DNA of 64,000 nucleotides from positions 28,274-92,273 of the forward strand of contig MU839237.1 of NCBI GenBank assembly GCA_030685235.1, read 5' to 3'. Positions within the stretch are counted from its first letter, which is position 1; every line of letters starts with the position of its first letter. Below are positions 13,752-26,888 of the stretch, one piece after another. Source of the DNA: Copromyces sp. CBS 386.78 (Eukaryota > Ascomycota > Sordariomycetes > Sordariales > Sordariaceae). The notes under the pieces are model-generated. The model had not been told where the DNA came from, searched no databases, and saw nothing but the letters and a program-made list of their open reading frames with translations. The translations under genes and the position numbers were made by a program.

Positions 13752-13982
13752 TGTAAGGGGTACAATATAGTTGGTATAGGTGCTAGCCTAACGATCGATA
13801 AGGTTCTACGAGGAAAGAAAGAAGGAAGGGAGCCTATAGGGTAGGCGAGCTGGCCAACTGTCCTTTTTAAGGGACGTACGGTGTACGGGCTAAGGGGGTT
13901 TGCCGGCACGGCAGGGTTGCCGGCACGGCAGTTCGCCTGGCGATTGCCAGGTACGTTAGCCACGGGCATCAGCCCCATGACA
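13752..13982 (-). repeat. Gypsy1 5' LTR
   Basis: This LTR is 231 bp, TG...CA, and far less RIP-mutated than its partner at 4562-4793. An antisense 76-codon open frame in it is a by-product of the high GC. The primer-binding site next to it is too mutated to assign a tRNA. Confidence 0.92.
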
Positions 13983-16900
13983 ATAATAAATAGAAATTAT
14001 ATAATTATTTTCAACCAATTAATTAGGGATTAATATTAAAAGTATTAAATTGAAATTAAAAAAGTCTTTAAATAAAAAACTATTATATGTTTAAATATTA
14101 TAATCGTTTTAATTAAGGGAGTCCTATAAGTTAATATCGATATGAAATAATCCGAATTAATTATATAGGAAATAAAGGAGAGGAATAAGGAAGTGGAAAT
14201 TATTAAGGCTAAATTTTAAAAGAGACGTAAAAGGGAAGAGAAAAGAATATTTTTAATAGAAATCGTAATTGTAAGGGCTATAATCTTCCTTTAAAAGAAC
14301 TTTTTTTTCTAGGATAATAGCGTATATATATACAAACTATTCTAAACTATAACTTCCGCTTAATAATACTTTAAAATTAATATTTCGGATATATAGCGAA
14401 ATTCTATTATTAAAAAGACGCTTATAACTATTATAGTAAAATTAAATATAATAGGCCGTATATAGGAGAAATAAATTGCTTTTCGAATAAGGATAATTCC
14501 TTAATCTTTTATAAATTATATAAGAGGTCGGGGTATTTTAGTTTTAATAAAAAGTAATACCCGTTCCCAAAAATAATTTATATAAAAATATTAATTAATT
14601 ACGCCGAAAGGCTTCGTAACTTCGCTACTTATAAAAGACTAATTAAATTAGTATTAGAGCCGACAATAAAAACGGAAGAAAATATTGTTATTCCTAACGC
14701 CCCCCCTAATTCCCGTTTAATTATATTTTTAAAAAAACTATTTATAAAGAGAAAAAAAGAAGCTACTCTAAAAAAATTAACGGCGGCTTTTAGCTGAAAC
14801 CCGTAAGTACAAACCTAATAAATATTTATACCCGTTCTTAAAATATTAACGACTATACCTATACTAATTTTATTATTATTACATTTATAATTACTACTAT
14901 TACTTTTAAAGAAATAATACCCCTTTAACTTACTATTAAATTAGAAGGAAGCTTCTTATAAAGTAATTACTAATTTAATTAAAAATATTCTATTAGAATA
15001 TAGGGAAATCGTACGAGAAAAGGAAAACGCTATTCGAATAAAAGGAAACTTATAACGTTATAGCGATTTAAAAGCCGGGTAAGAATTTAAATAAGGATAT
15101 TTACCGGCCGAAAAGCGGTAAATAATTTATATTAATTATTTAGCAAAGGGTAGGGTAGTAATTTACGTGAATAAAAAGTAGAATTTAAAAAACCTAAATT
15201 TCTACATTAAAAAGGATTAAATTATAATAATATTAAAGAATTTATAAGAATTAATAATTATTTACTCTATTTACTCTCCTATTTTCCTTTAGGGTACGTT
15301 AGAATACTAATAAGGGTTTCCCTTCTTCGAATTTTTTGAAGAAAAACCCCTAGCCGATGAATATATAACTATAAGGGATTATAACCTTTATTACCCTAAT
15401 TAGGATTTAAAGAATAGAATTAATTCGGACGTTATAAAATTATTTATATAAATATAATATTAAAAATTTCGTTTTATTACCCCCTATAGAGAATTAATAA
15501 AGTTCGAAAATATAAGAAAAAATATAAAAAAAAAAAATAATAATCGACTATATATAAATTTTATAAAATATTAAAACCGAATATTAAGGAGTATAATAGT
15601 ACGGGTAAACGGGTTCGGACTATTACCCTTAGGAAATTCAAATTTAAATAAGAAAATGAAATAAAAAAGCGGAAATAGAGGAAAAATTTAATTAGAATTT
15701 AATAGACGCGGAAAAAGTGCGGGAAGTAGTAAAAAAATAGATATTAATCCTAAAAAGGATTAAAATAGTAAACGAATTTAAATTCAGGATTTAATAAATT
15801 TAATAGCGAATTTATTAATATTATAAAGGAATTCGTCCTATACCGAAAGAAAGGTCGGAAAAAGTAAGCGGACTAATAGAATTTAAAATATAAAACCGTA
15901 ATAAAAGAGGTATAGCAAAAATAGTAAATATAATTTAGGAATTAAATGCTTTTGAATTAAAAAGAATTTATAGAGGCGGTAATAAAAAAGAAGAAATTTA
16001 TTACGAAAATTTAAAGAGCGAAATAGTATAATTATATTATAAATGTATTAAAAGATTGGAATAAATTTTAACTATTAGAAAGGTAGGTTAAAATATAAAA
16101 TTATTATTTAATAGATCCGCTAAAATTATTACCCTTTAAATTAAATAAATAAGCGAATGAAGTCGAAGACTATAGTAGTAAAATAAATATTTTTACCGAT
16201 TGTTTCTTCCCGAAGGTAAAAGTCCTAATAGGTTATTTACTAAATTGGATTCAATTATTAAATAGTAATACCCCGGTATTTATTAATAATTTAATTACTA
16301 AAGAAGATATCTAAGCAATCTTTTCGAAGATAGCGCTAAATAAAGTATTAGGTATCGATTAATTTTTAAATAAATTTTTAAAAATTTGTAAAAAATTTAT
16401 TTAAATAAGTGATAGTAGCTTTCGCCGTAACGAACCTCCGGTTCGGATATTTCCCCTAATAATTTAAGAACGTAAAAATAATTATTTTTAAAAGATTTAA
16501 AAAAAATACCGAATAATAAAAATTAATTAGGGTATAAAGGCCTATATCGTTCCTAAATAATATTAAAAAAATCCTTAAAACCTTTATAATAAAAAGGTTA
16601 ATATAAATAGCGGAAGAATATAATTTCTTCCCGGAGGGCTAAATAGGTAATTAAATAAATTATTCAACCGAATTTGCGGTCCGAATAATTATTAATATAA
16701 TTTATATATTATAAAAATTTAAAGTTATAATATTTCTTATACTCTTCAATTTAAAGGGCGTATTTAATAGAGTTAATTATAAGTAATTTTTATATATATT
16801 TTAAAAAATGTAATTCCCAAAATAAATCCTTTAATAAATTAATAATTTTATTACCGGGAGAAAGAATTCTCTTTTCTTCGAGAATAAAATTTCTTAATTT

Positions 16901-19824
16901 TATAATATTATAATAAGCGTACCGTAAAGCTCCCTCCTCTTACTAATCCTTTTTATTCTCTTTATTACCCTATTATATTATAAACTAATTATTATTCAAA
17001 ATATAATTACCGTCGGTTTTGCTAATAATATTAATATTATTATAGTAGTAAAGACTATTAAAGAAAATTATTGGACGTTCTAAATAATATAGGATATTTA
17101 CTTGGGTTAAATAATTGAGAAAAGGATAGAATTCGAAGTAAGTAAAACGGAATTTATATATTTTACGTAGATAAAGGAATTAAAAATAGACAATCTCTAA
17201 ATTGGAAGGGTCGTATTTAAATTAATAAAATTAATTAAATTCCTTAGGGTTTAATTAAATTGGAAATTTAATTACTAAATATATATAGAAGTAATAAAAA
17301 AAAATAGTTACGTAAATAAATATATTAATATAATTAGCGGCGAAAATTTAGGGTTTTCTTTTATACGAACGAGGGAAATTTATATTAAATATATTTAGAG
17401 CGCAATTATATATAAAGTATTAGTTTTCTATTAATTAATCAAAATTTATAGTAAACTACGAAGGATAATAATTGGATTAGTTAAATATTAAATTAAATAT
17501 TTAAAAATTATTATTAAAGCGTATAAAAATATGCTAATAAAGAATTTAAAGACGGAAAATTTTTATCCGCCGTTCGACTTCTATTTTAATAAGCGGGTTA
17601 AAACTTTTAAAAAAAAGTTCGCCTATATAAATTAAATAACGTTTATCCGAAGGACTATAGTTTAAGTAGTTAGCTATATTTAAATAAAGAGAGTAAGAAG
17701 TTGGCTACCCGCTAATAAATTAGAAAGCGGTACTATTAAAATTAAGTAGGTTAAAGAGTAGGTATTAATAGAAAAACCTTTAATAATTGTAATAAATCCG
17801 CCCCCGGCAATATGAATATTACCGCCTCTATTATAAATATCAGAATTAACCGCTATAGACTACGAAGGGTAATTAAAAGAAGTAACGATAAAAGAATAAG
17901 TATTGCGCTCTAATTATTAATTAGCGGCAGCGGCAATTAAATTAGGCTGGCGGTACGAATTTACTATTGTTAATTTTAACTTAAGGTTTAATAGTAATAC
18001 TATAAAATAATATATAATCGGTACGAAGTAGAAAATAAAGGAAACCTAATAACCGGAAGACGATAACGAATAATATTTATTATTTAAAGTAAAGAATTTC
18101 TTTTTTACTTAAGTAAAGACGGAAATTATTAATTTTCGGTCTTTTTTCTTCTAAAAGAAAGCTCTGGATATTATAATATTAATTCACTTTTATAAAATAA
18201 ATAAAGAAATTTTTACGTATATTATTTTAAATTATTTATAAATAGCCGATTATTAAATGACGGTAATTAATTAATTGTATATGAAAAAAGAATTTTAAAT
18301 TTATTTAAACGATAGAACCCGAACTAAGAGAATCCTTTCGTAAGTATTATAATTTAATAGATTAAATAAATATTATTTAATAATCGAATTAGAAGGAGAA
18401 TAGCATAATAAATTCGCACGGCATTTTTAAATATATTTAATTATAATATTAAAATAAGAGAGTACGGAGGAGATAAGAAGAAAAGGAATTGGATTATACT
18501 AATTATAATAATTATTTAACAACGAATATAATATATTAAAATATTTAATTAGTATTCGCTCGTAAGCGAAGAGTTTGTAAAATATTTAAAATATTTATTT
18601 CTAATTTTTAATAATTTTATAACGTTATTTTACTTAACCTTTATTACCCGGAAGGGGACTAATAAAATTATTTATTATTATAAGAGAATTAGTATTAATA
18701 CTTCTATTATTAATTTTAAAGACGGGAATAGTAGAACTATTAGATAAAAATATTTTATTATATCCTTTAATATAATAATTATTAATTTTTATATTTTAAT
18801 AGCCCTGGAAAGTATTAAGGTTGATTATAAAATTGTTTATAATTAAACGTTTACGTATAGCGAAGAAAGAATTAGTAGCCGCGCTATAAAAGTAATAAAA
18901 AATAAGGGTATAATTACCCTTAATACGAAATAAAGTAATAGCTGTAACCTATATAGCGTTATATTTATTGTAAAAACCTAAAAGAATATTTAATATATAC
19001 TTCGTATTAATAATTATATAAATAGTATTCTACTTAATAGTATTTCGAAGAACGTTAAAAAAGGAAGCGAAATAAGGCTGTAAAAAGAAATTTATTCTTA
19101 ATATTGACATAATAAATATTATTTACGAAGATTTTTAATATATAAAAAGATTAAAATTCGGGGTATTATAAATAAAGTTAGCGAACTTTAAAATATAATA
19201 AAGGTAAAACGTATTATAAATAATATTAAACGCTTAGTTAGTATAAGAAAAGGAAGTAAGTATAGGGATAAAGAAGATTTATTAGCCGATAAGAAAATTA
19301 AAAGAGGGGTTAGAGGCTAATACTTGGGCGAAGGACTAGAATTTAAATGTAAAGGACGAGGGGCGTATAAGGGACGGGGGGAATTTAAAGGAAGAAGAGT
19401 CTATTATTTTACCGAATTTAGTAGTATATTGGATAGCGTTATAATCGGTACGAATAGCGAGACTAAAGCGGTTAAAGGTACGGCCGGATAAGCGGTTAGG
19501 GGTATAATTAGCGGAGGAGGATGTTATTTTAAAAATTAGTAGCGTAAGGAAAAAAGAAAAAGGTTTTAAAGTTAATATCGAAGAGGAATTTAAATAGAAG
19601 GAACGAATGGGCCTTTATATTTATATAAACTTTAGTAGAATCGTAGCAATTAGGAGGATAATAATAAAGCGGGAATAAGGGCAAATAATAGGGAAGGGAC
19701 GGTTATTATAAGCAATTTTAAAAAAAAGAACGGCGTATAGGAGCGGTATTTCGATTATTCTAATAACATCGTCTTCCGGCGCGAGGCGGGAAGAATTTGC
19801 TGAAGCGTAGCTGTTATAGGTCTA

Positions 19825-20180
19825 GAGTTAAATTCTACCTACTATAAACGTTAAAATTTTAACGGTCTATTGTAAATAATAAGCTGGATTCTACCTACTA
19901 TAAACGTTAAAATTTTGACGGTCTACTATAAATAATAAGCTGGATTCTACCTACTATAAACGTTAAAATTTTAACAGTCTACTATAAATAATAAACTGGA
20001 TTCTACCTACCGTAAACGTTAAAATTTTAACGGTCTACTATAAATAATAAACTGGATTCTACTTATTGTAAATATTAAAATTTTGACAGTCTACTATAAA
20101 TAATAAGCTGGATTCTATAATAAATAATAAGATTTTAATATTCTAATATAAATACTAAGTTGGATTCTATAGTAAATAAT
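19825..20180. repeat. 56-bp tandem repeat
   Basis: The phrase A-A-R-C-T-G-G-A-T-T-C recurs at 19881, 19937, 19993, 20049 and 20105, a constant period of 56 bp, with a degenerate unit before and one after. Each unit contains the palindrome GTTAAAATTTTAAC. The units differ mainly by C/T and G/A, suggesting mild RIP. No spacer diversity, so it is not a CRISPR array. Confidence 0.9.
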
Positions 20181-20228
20181 TACTTTTTATCCCATAAGTT
20201 ATTATATATTTAAATTCTAGTACCCTTA

Positions 20229-20334
20229 AGTTATTTTATTTTTATTTTTATTTTTATTTTTATTTTTATTTTCAAGGTATTCGAGGTATTTTATTTCTAC
20301 TTTATTTTTGTAAGTTATTTTATTTTTATTTTTA

Positions 20335-20365
<31 letters not shown>

Positions 20366-20377
20366 TTTACTAAAGAC
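20229..20377. repeat. (TTTTTA)n microsatellite
   Basis: Two runs of TTTTTA are separated by about 50 bp. On the minus strand they form the A-rich 3' end of the SINE-like repeat at 20385-20515. Confidence 0.9.
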
Positions 20378-20384
20378 CCATTCG

Positions 20385-20515
20385 GCAAATTTTTTTAAAC
20401 TAAGATATTCCTTAATTAGAAGGTGCACGGACCTCTAGCCGGGTACAAAATGACCGCCATCTTTTCCTCATTATTTTGGTATCCTTTTTATTTTTAGGGT
20501 TAGGGTTATTAGTGA
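20385..20515 (-). repeat. SINE-like dispersed repeat, copy 1
   Basis: Matches 43128-43296 and 53411-53573 in reverse orientation. Shared landmarks in order are ACTAATAACCCTAACCCT, a GGCGGTCATTTTGTACCCGG segment, CTAGAGGTCCGTGC, and an A-rich (TAAAAA)n end. The poly(A)-like tail suggests reverse transcription by a LINE. It escaped heavy RIP. Confidence 0.7.
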
Positions 20516-20524
20516 AGAAAAAAT

Positions 20525-20687
20525 TTACATCACGTGCTCAAAGGTCACGTGCGCAAAGGTTACGTGCATAAGGCGAGTACGGGCTGCGAAAATTCTGACT
20601 AATGATGAGAACGGGCTATAAAAGTTCTGACCAATCCCAATTGAGAAATTCAGATTTGACAGACCAATCACAGCACGAAGAACTTAC
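20525..20687 (+). promoter_or_regulatory. Un-RIPped promoter-like island with E-boxes
   Basis: The island has normal base composition. A roughly 16-bp unit (TCACGTGCNCAAAGG) occurs three times, giving CACGTG at 20531-20536 and 20546-20551 and ACGTG at 20562-20566. CACGTG is the core site for bHLH factors. Two further repeats of a CGGGCTRYRAAARTTCTGAC type and two CCAATC boxes follow before the ATG at 20688. Promoter function is inferred from position and motif clustering only. Confidence 0.5.
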
Positions 20688-21297
20688 ATGGGTATTGCCC
20701 CCATTATAGAGAAGCTACGCTATGCTCGCTCACTTCGTGTAAATACTTCATTCTTGACTATAATAGCTGCGCTTCAAAAATTGGAAGGCGGTTGTAAATA
20801 TAATACGGAATTTATTGAATTCCTTTTTAAAAGCGGTGATTTAATTGTAGAGAAACTTAATTTATTCTATATAATCCTTTATATTAGTTTAAGCGGCGAA
20901 TAAATATTAAATATAAATAATTACAATATTATATTTTTTACGGGCGACTTTATAATTAAAATCCTTAATACGGATTTAGAAGTAGATAACCTCTTTTTTA
21001 GCCGTAATAAAGTCTTTTTCGAAATCGCGGGCGTCAATTCTAGTAATAATAATATTATTACGAAATAGACGGTAGAAAACAGAAAAAAAGGTTTAAAAAG
21101 CGGGAAGGTTAATAAGAATATAGGCCTAGGAAATAGGGATTAAGACTTTAATTATTTAATAATAGAAGCCCTCGAACGCTTAAACGAAAATTATTAAATC
21201 GTCCTAATAATTTAAATTAATAATTATTATAATAGTACTAATAATTATAATAGTAATTATCACGGGGCAAGGGCGCCGTTAGGTCTGAGGTACGATA
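20688..21297 (+). pseudogene. RIP-broken ORF of about 200 codons, unrecognised
   Basis: An ATG at 20688 opens 71 clean codons. The same frame then continues to the LTR edge at 21297 with only TAA/TAG stops. The first 45 codons are almost free of RIP and mutation then rises. The visible product starts M-G-I-A-P-I-I-E-K-L-R-Y and becomes Asn/Tyr-rich at the end. No signal peptide or domain recognised. The upstream island looks like its promoter and the Gypsy2 LTR seems to cut its 3' end. The early open part could also be chance. Confidence 0.45.
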
Positions 21298-21472
21298 TGT
21301 ATTATTGTACGAAGAGAGTAAGAAAGAGGTATACGCTAGCTAGGGCATAATATAGGGCTCGTTGAGCCTCTATACCAAGGCTAGGCCCAGTACTATAGCA
21401 ATAGCTATACACATAACAGCGCGTTAGCCAATAGCACGCAAGGCACAGGGTATATAATCTAGCCCTATAATA
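21298..21472 (-). repeat. LTR at the left end of Gypsy2
   Basis: The 175-bp GC-richer block is bounded by TG at the left and TA (RIPped CA) at the right. On the minus strand it is preceded by the purine tract TTGAGGGGAGGTAGTA, as expected for a 3' LTR. No second copy is seen in the window, so LTR status rests on the purine tract and position. Confidence 0.55.
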
Positions 21473-22250
21473 CTACCTCCCCTCAAGAAAGGCTCCCGGT
21501 TATGAAAGTACTGTTTAAATTAATTTAAATATAATATTTTACTCAAAGTAAGTCTTCCCGCGGATGCGCCCAATCGAAAAGTTTACTAAGACAACTATCT
21601 ACTTAGCGCTAAAATTCCTACTCAGAGGCGTCCGCTAGCCAAAATATTACTAAATATACCCTTTCCTCAAAAATATCCCTCCGCCTCGATTATTATTCTA
21701 AATAATCCTAAATAGGCTTGGAATCGTGCCTAATAGTCTTATAAGCCTTCTATTTATACTTTACTATTATTAACCCCCGACGGGGGGTACTATAAGCACG
21801 TTCGTAGTATAGTAGTATATAAGGACGCTTATAATCCTACTAGTATTATAAACTATAGAAACCTTCTATTCGAATTTCGTTTATAACTATTATAATTATT
21901 ATTTTTCCATTTCGTAACTATATCCCTTATTCTTACTAACCGCAATATAAAATCTTAATTATAGGCTCTAATTATTAATCAGGGGGTAAATTACTAAGGG
22001 TAGGGAATATAAGACTACTATAAAATATATTATTTCCCGGTCGCTATTAATAGTACTTAATTATTACAGCTAGGTATCCATAAGGCGATTCGGCTAGGTT
22101 ATATAGAATAAATCGTATTTTAAACTCCTTTTTTACTATTTTTTAATCGGTTTATTAGTATTATTAAACCACTTTAATACTTGGTTTAAATCATTACTAA
22201 TAAAATTCTAAATTAAAAGTAAAAGGTGACGAAGACTTTTTCTTTAGCCT
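21473..22250. other. Gypsy2 3' region, no gene seen
   Basis: AT-rich sequence between the chromodomain and the LTR. It contains the hairpin and TATA-like block at 21771-21835. No open frame or known motif. Confidence 0.5.
21771..21835. repeat. Hairpin plus TATA-like block shared with 63231-63300
   Basis: CCCCCGACGGGGGG-type hairpin followed by GTACTATA, CGTAGTATAGTAGTATATAAGG. A close copy lies in inverse orientation at 63231-63300. The layout (hairpin, then TATATAAGG) resembles the promoter part of an LTR, so these may be relics of an unrelated LTR family. Confidence 0.5.
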
Positions 22251-22480
22251 TCCCTTACCCTTTCTTTTTTTAACCCAAGCTGGGGGTATTCCAATATTTA
22301 GGTTAACATCGTAATACTCCTAAATAGTATTATTATATTCTTCTAAATCCTTGACTAATTACTAACTAAATTTATTAATACTTTTCTATTTAATATAATA
22401 TATTTAGCGGCCGTTGTTTACTTTACCGTAACCGATAATTTTTTTGAAGTTTTATTTTTACTATTCGTTATTATATTTAT
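22250..22480 (-). pseudogene. Gypsy2 chromodomain and C-terminal tail
   Basis: On the minus strand, sequence continuing from the integrase at 38383 reads as a decayed chromodomain (N-K-Y-N-N-E, then I-K-Q-K-S-I) followed by E-E-Y, I-Q-E-Y-Y and a basic W-V-K-K-R-K-G-K-G-R stretch. It is separated from the rest of pol by LINE B. Confidence 0.6.
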
Positions 22481-25251
22481 TAGTTCTACTTATAATAATA
22501 ATAATAATAGTCTTATTCCCTATGCTATTTATTTATAGCGCCTTATTAGTATAGGGTACTTCTCCTAGTTCTCTAGAGGAAACTATGCGGCGATAAGCGC
22601 CGTCGGATAAAAACCGCTAACTCTTTTCGGTTACGAATAAATTGCGCCTACTCTATTTCGAATCTATTTATAGCGGTACTTACCCACCGTTATAATAAAT
22701 AAGCTACTTCCCTTTTACCGCCTTCGATCTAATATTAAAATAATCGAAATACTACTTTCGTATACTGCTCTTTCTTCTTAAACCGCTTATAGTAATTATC
22801 CCTTCCTTATCGTTTACTTTTATTCCCGCCTTATCGTCATCCCCCAAACTCTTACAATTCTATTAAAATTTATATAAATATAAAGGCCCCTTCTTTCTTT
22901 CTATATAAAAATTCCTCCCCGCCGCTATTTTTCGAACTTTCCCTTCTTCCTTATTTAATTAACTTTCAAAATAGCGTCCTCTTTTATTAGCCGTACTCTT
23001 AACTGTCTTCCTAGCCGTATATCCAACCCCCTAAATTTTATAATTTATATTAATTATAGTATTACTAAGCGTAATATCGATTTCGTCTATATAATAGACT
23101 CCCTATCCCTTAAATTCTTCTATTCCCCTATACCCCCCTCTTCCCTAACGCCCGAACTTTAAACCCTTATTTAGGTATTAACTTCTAACCCCGCCTTTAA
23201 CCTTCCTCCCGGCTAATAAATCCTCTTTATCCTTATATTTACTTCCCCTTCTTTCTACTAATTATATTAATTTGTACTATCTATTATATTCTTTACTTTT
23301 ATTATAATTTAAAATTTACTAATTATATTCATAATACCCCGTCCTTCAATATAATTATATTCTATATACTCTTCGCGGAATATACTCACTATATTAATAT
23401 TAAAAATAAATTTCCTCCTATAATTTTCTTTTCATTTTCTTCTCTAATATTCCTCGAAACGCCGGTAAATAGAACGCTACTTATCCTATTACTAATATAA
23501 AATATATATTAAATATTCCGTTAAATTATTATAATAAATATAATACTATTTAAATTATAATTATTATTTTATCCTATTCTTAAAATAATATTAGTCCCCT
23601 AATTTATTATCTTTATAATACTTATATTAACTTCTTTAAAAATGTATATAAACGTTTAATTATAGACAATCTCCTATATAACCCTAATATCCTTCCTCGT
23701 TACCGGAATATAAAGGTCGAAAATTACTAGCGTAAAGAATATCGTAAAATATTCTTAACTAATTGCCCCTCTACTTCTATTTTCGGTTCTAATAGAAGAA
23801 ATATTAATATTAATTCCCTAATAGTAATTAATAGCCCTATTAATCCCCCTCCGGCTAATAAAGATTAAGTTCAATAGTGTTATAAAATTATTAAAAATTA
23901 GGAATTAATATTTAATATACTCCGCGAATTCCTCGCCTATAAAAAACGCTAATTAATTATTTTAATACTACCTTCGTAATTAAATAATTATTATAATTAG
24001 AATAATTTAATTCTTCTTCCTCTTATCTCTCCCGTACTTTTTTATTCTAATATTATAATTAAATATATTTATAAATATTACGCAAATTTATTATATTACT
24101 CTCCTTCTAATTCGATTATTAAATAATATTTATTTAACTTACTAAATTATAATATTTATAAAAGGATTCTTTTAATTCGGGTTCTATTGTCTAAATAAAT
24201 TTAGATTTCTTTTTTTATTTATAACTAATTAATTACTATTATTTAATAATTAGCTATCTATAAACAATCTAGGATAATATATATAAAAGTTTTTTTACCT
24301 ATACTATAAAAATAAATTAGCGTTATAATATCTAGAACTTTCCTCCGGATAAAAAAGGACCGGAAATTTATAATTTCCGTCTTTATTTAAATAAAAAAAG
24401 AATTCTCCGCTTTAAATAATAAATACTATTTATTATTGTCTTTTAATTATTAAATTTTCTTCTTTTTTTATTTTATACCGACTATATACTATTTTATAAT
24501 ATTATTGCTAAACTTTAGGTTAAAATTAACAATAATAAATTTATATCGTCGGCCTAATTTAATTACTACTGCCGCTAATTAATAATTATAGTATAATACC
24601 TATTTTTTTATTATTATTTTTTCTAATTACCCTTTATAATTTATAATAATTAATTTTAATATTTATAACGGAGGCGGTAGCGCTTCTATTACCGAAGGCG
24701 GACTTACTACGATTATTAGAAATTTCTCCGTCGGTACTTATTCTTTAGCTTACTTAATTTTAATAATATTATTTTCTAATTTATCGGTAGGTAGCCGACT
24801 TTTTATTCTCTTTATTTAAATACGGTTAATTACTTAAATTATAATCTTTTAAATAAATTTTATTTAATTTATACGGGTAAACCTTTTTTTAAAAACCTTA
24901 ACCCGTTTATTAAAATAGAAATTAAATAACGGATAAAAAATTTCTATTTTTAAATTCCTTATTAGCGTAACTTTATACGCCCTAATAATAATTTTCAAAT
25001 ATTTAATTTAATATTTAACTAACTTAATTACTATCCTTCGTAATTTACTATAAATTTCGGTCGGCTAATAGAAGGCTAATATTCTATATATAATTGTACT
25101 CCGAATATATTTAATATAAATTTCCCTCCTTCGTACAAAAGAATAACCTTAAATCTTTACTACTAATTATATTAATATATTCGTCTACGTAATTATCTTC
25201 TTTTTTACTACCTCTACGTATATTCAATAAAGTTATTATTTTATATATATA

Positions 25252-26888
25252 TTGTATCGATTTGCGTTAAACGACGCTGAAACCGGAAACGCCGATTTCT
25301 GGTTAGGAAGTGCTCTAAAACGAAAACCGATAACGGTAATCGATTTAGGAAGGTTATTTACCCCCTCCGCGATATCCTACGACGACTGTAGCAATAGTAT
25401 TAAGCCGTCGCTACCGATAACGATTGATAGAGGTGTGAGTAGGTTTGAAAATAACGTTTATAACCCTTTCGGAGGTATTTTAAGATGTAATAACCCCGAC
25501 GCCGTATTTATTATAAAAATTTCGGAGAAGATAGAGGAAGACAATAAAATTATAAAGAAATTTATTGTTATAACGAATAAGATTATAGACTACGTTGCTA
25601 TAACGATTAACGACCGTTATTGGGTTTAAAAATTCTTTTTCGAATTTGTAAAAAATTTTACGAAGAAAAGTGGGTTTAAAATATTTAAAGTAAATAAAGC
25701 TACCGAAGCCTAATTTGTTATTAAGAAGGATATTAATAATTTGAAGAAATTTATTTCGAAAGAAATAAAGAAAGATATTTAAGAGGCGCCGAAGAAATAG
25801 ATTAATATTGTCCGGAAATTATTAAATAAAGTTAACGCTACCTTTTATTATTTATTTACTATTATTATTAAAAAGTTTATCCCTTTTAATTATGAACGTT
25901 AATTTACTATTAAAGGGGTTTAAATTACCGCCGAATTTACTACGTATTCGAATAATAATATAAAATAGGCCGTCGAAGGCGCTTTGAAGGAGAATCCGTA
26001 TAAAATAGTCCGCGTAGCTATTAGGATAATAATAAATAGAAATTATATAATTATTTTCGATAAACTAATTAGGGATTAATATTGGAAATATTAAATTTAA
26101 GTTAAAAGTTTTTTTAGAAAAGAGGCCGTTATATCTTTAAGTATTATAGCTATTTTAGTTAAGGGAATTCTATAGGTTAATATTAATACGAAAAATCTGA
26201 ATTAATTATATAAAAAATAAGGGAAAGGAATAAGGAGGCGGAAATTATTCGGATTAAATTTTAGAAGAGACGTAAAGGGGAGGAGAGAAGAATATTCTTA
26301 ATAAAAATCGCTATTGCGAAGGTTATAATTTTCTTTTAAAAGAATTTTTTCCTTTAGGATAGTGGCGTATACGTATATAAATTATTTTAAATTATAGTTT
26401 CCGCTTAATAATATTTTAAATATTAGTATTTCGGATATACGGCGAAATTCTATTATTAAGAGGACGTTTATAGCTATTATAGTAAAATTAAGTACGAAGG
26501 GCTACGTATAGGAGAAGAGAATTATCCTTCGAATAAAAATAGTTCTTTAGTTTTTTATAAATTATATAGGAAGTTAGGGTATTTTGCCTTCGATAAAAAA
26601 AGATACCCGTTCGTAAGAGTAGTTTATACGAAAGTATTTATTAATTATATTAAAAGGCTTTATAATTTTATTATTCGTAAAGGATTGGCTAAATTGGTAT
26701 TAGAGCCAACGATAAAATTGGAGGAAGATATTATAATCCCTAATACCTTCCTTAATTCCTATTTAATTATAATTTTAAAGAAATTATTTATAGGAGGAGG
26801 AAAAAAAGGCCGGTTTAAAAAGATTAGAGGCGGCTTTCGGCCGAAATCCGTAGGTATAGGCTTAATAGACGTTTATACCTACTCCTAA
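25252..26888 (+). pseudogene. LINE C ORF1 (gag-like, RNA-binding)
   Basis: The first 125 codons from the ATG at 25252 are open and almost RIP-free. The following region has many TAA/TAG, and the last 67 codons (26685-26888, ending S-I-D-V-Y-T-type) are open again in another frame, so a small indel lies between. The C-terminal part contains the decayed zinc knuckle that is clearer in LINE B (38320-38365: C-K-P-C-G-K-S-G-Y-F with C-P further on, the His of the CCHC replaced by Tyr). ORF1 proteins of Tad1 elements coat the RNA. Confidence 0.7.

Larger units (their letters stand above)
4562..13982 (-). mobile_element. Gypsy1: Ty3/Gypsy chromovirus
   Basis: Complete LTR retrotransposon of 9421 bp with LTRs at 4562-4793 and 13752-13982 and 5-bp TSDs ATAAT (4557-4561, 13983-13987), inserted in LINE F. 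Orientation is minus: a polypurine tract (minus strand) abuts the left LTR, and reverse transcriptase, integrase tail and chromodomain follow each other leftward. LINE G interrupts pol at 8654-10595. All frames are RIP-broken. Confidence 0.92.
4399..19765 (+). mobile_element. Tad1-like LINE copy F, split by Gypsy1
   Basis: The sequence at 4399-4561 matches the ORF1 region of the full copy (about 25870-26030) and resumes at 13988. From there ORF1, endonuclease (near 15380), reverse transcriptase (16300-17500) and the C-terminal region follow in order. The endonuclease block still resembles G-D-Y-N-L-Y-Y-P-N, and the RT block N-K-V-L-G-I-D. Copy F stops at 19765, about 250 bp short of the expected (ATT)n tail. 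That is unusual, since LINEs are normally truncated at the 5' end. Heavy RIP throughout. Confidence 0.85.

Noticed and set aside
13748..13978. 76-codon minus frame.
   Set aside because: It coincides with the 5' LTR of Gypsy1, whose GC-rich, un-RIPped sequence is open by chance.
19825..20180. Regular 56-bp repeats as a CRISPR array.
   Set aside because: No variable spacers; the whole unit repeats, and the genome is fungal.
20500..20515. GGGTTAGGGTTA as an interstitial telomere.
   Set aside because: Only two units, and the same short motif sits at the same place in all three SINE-like copies, so it belongs to the repeat.
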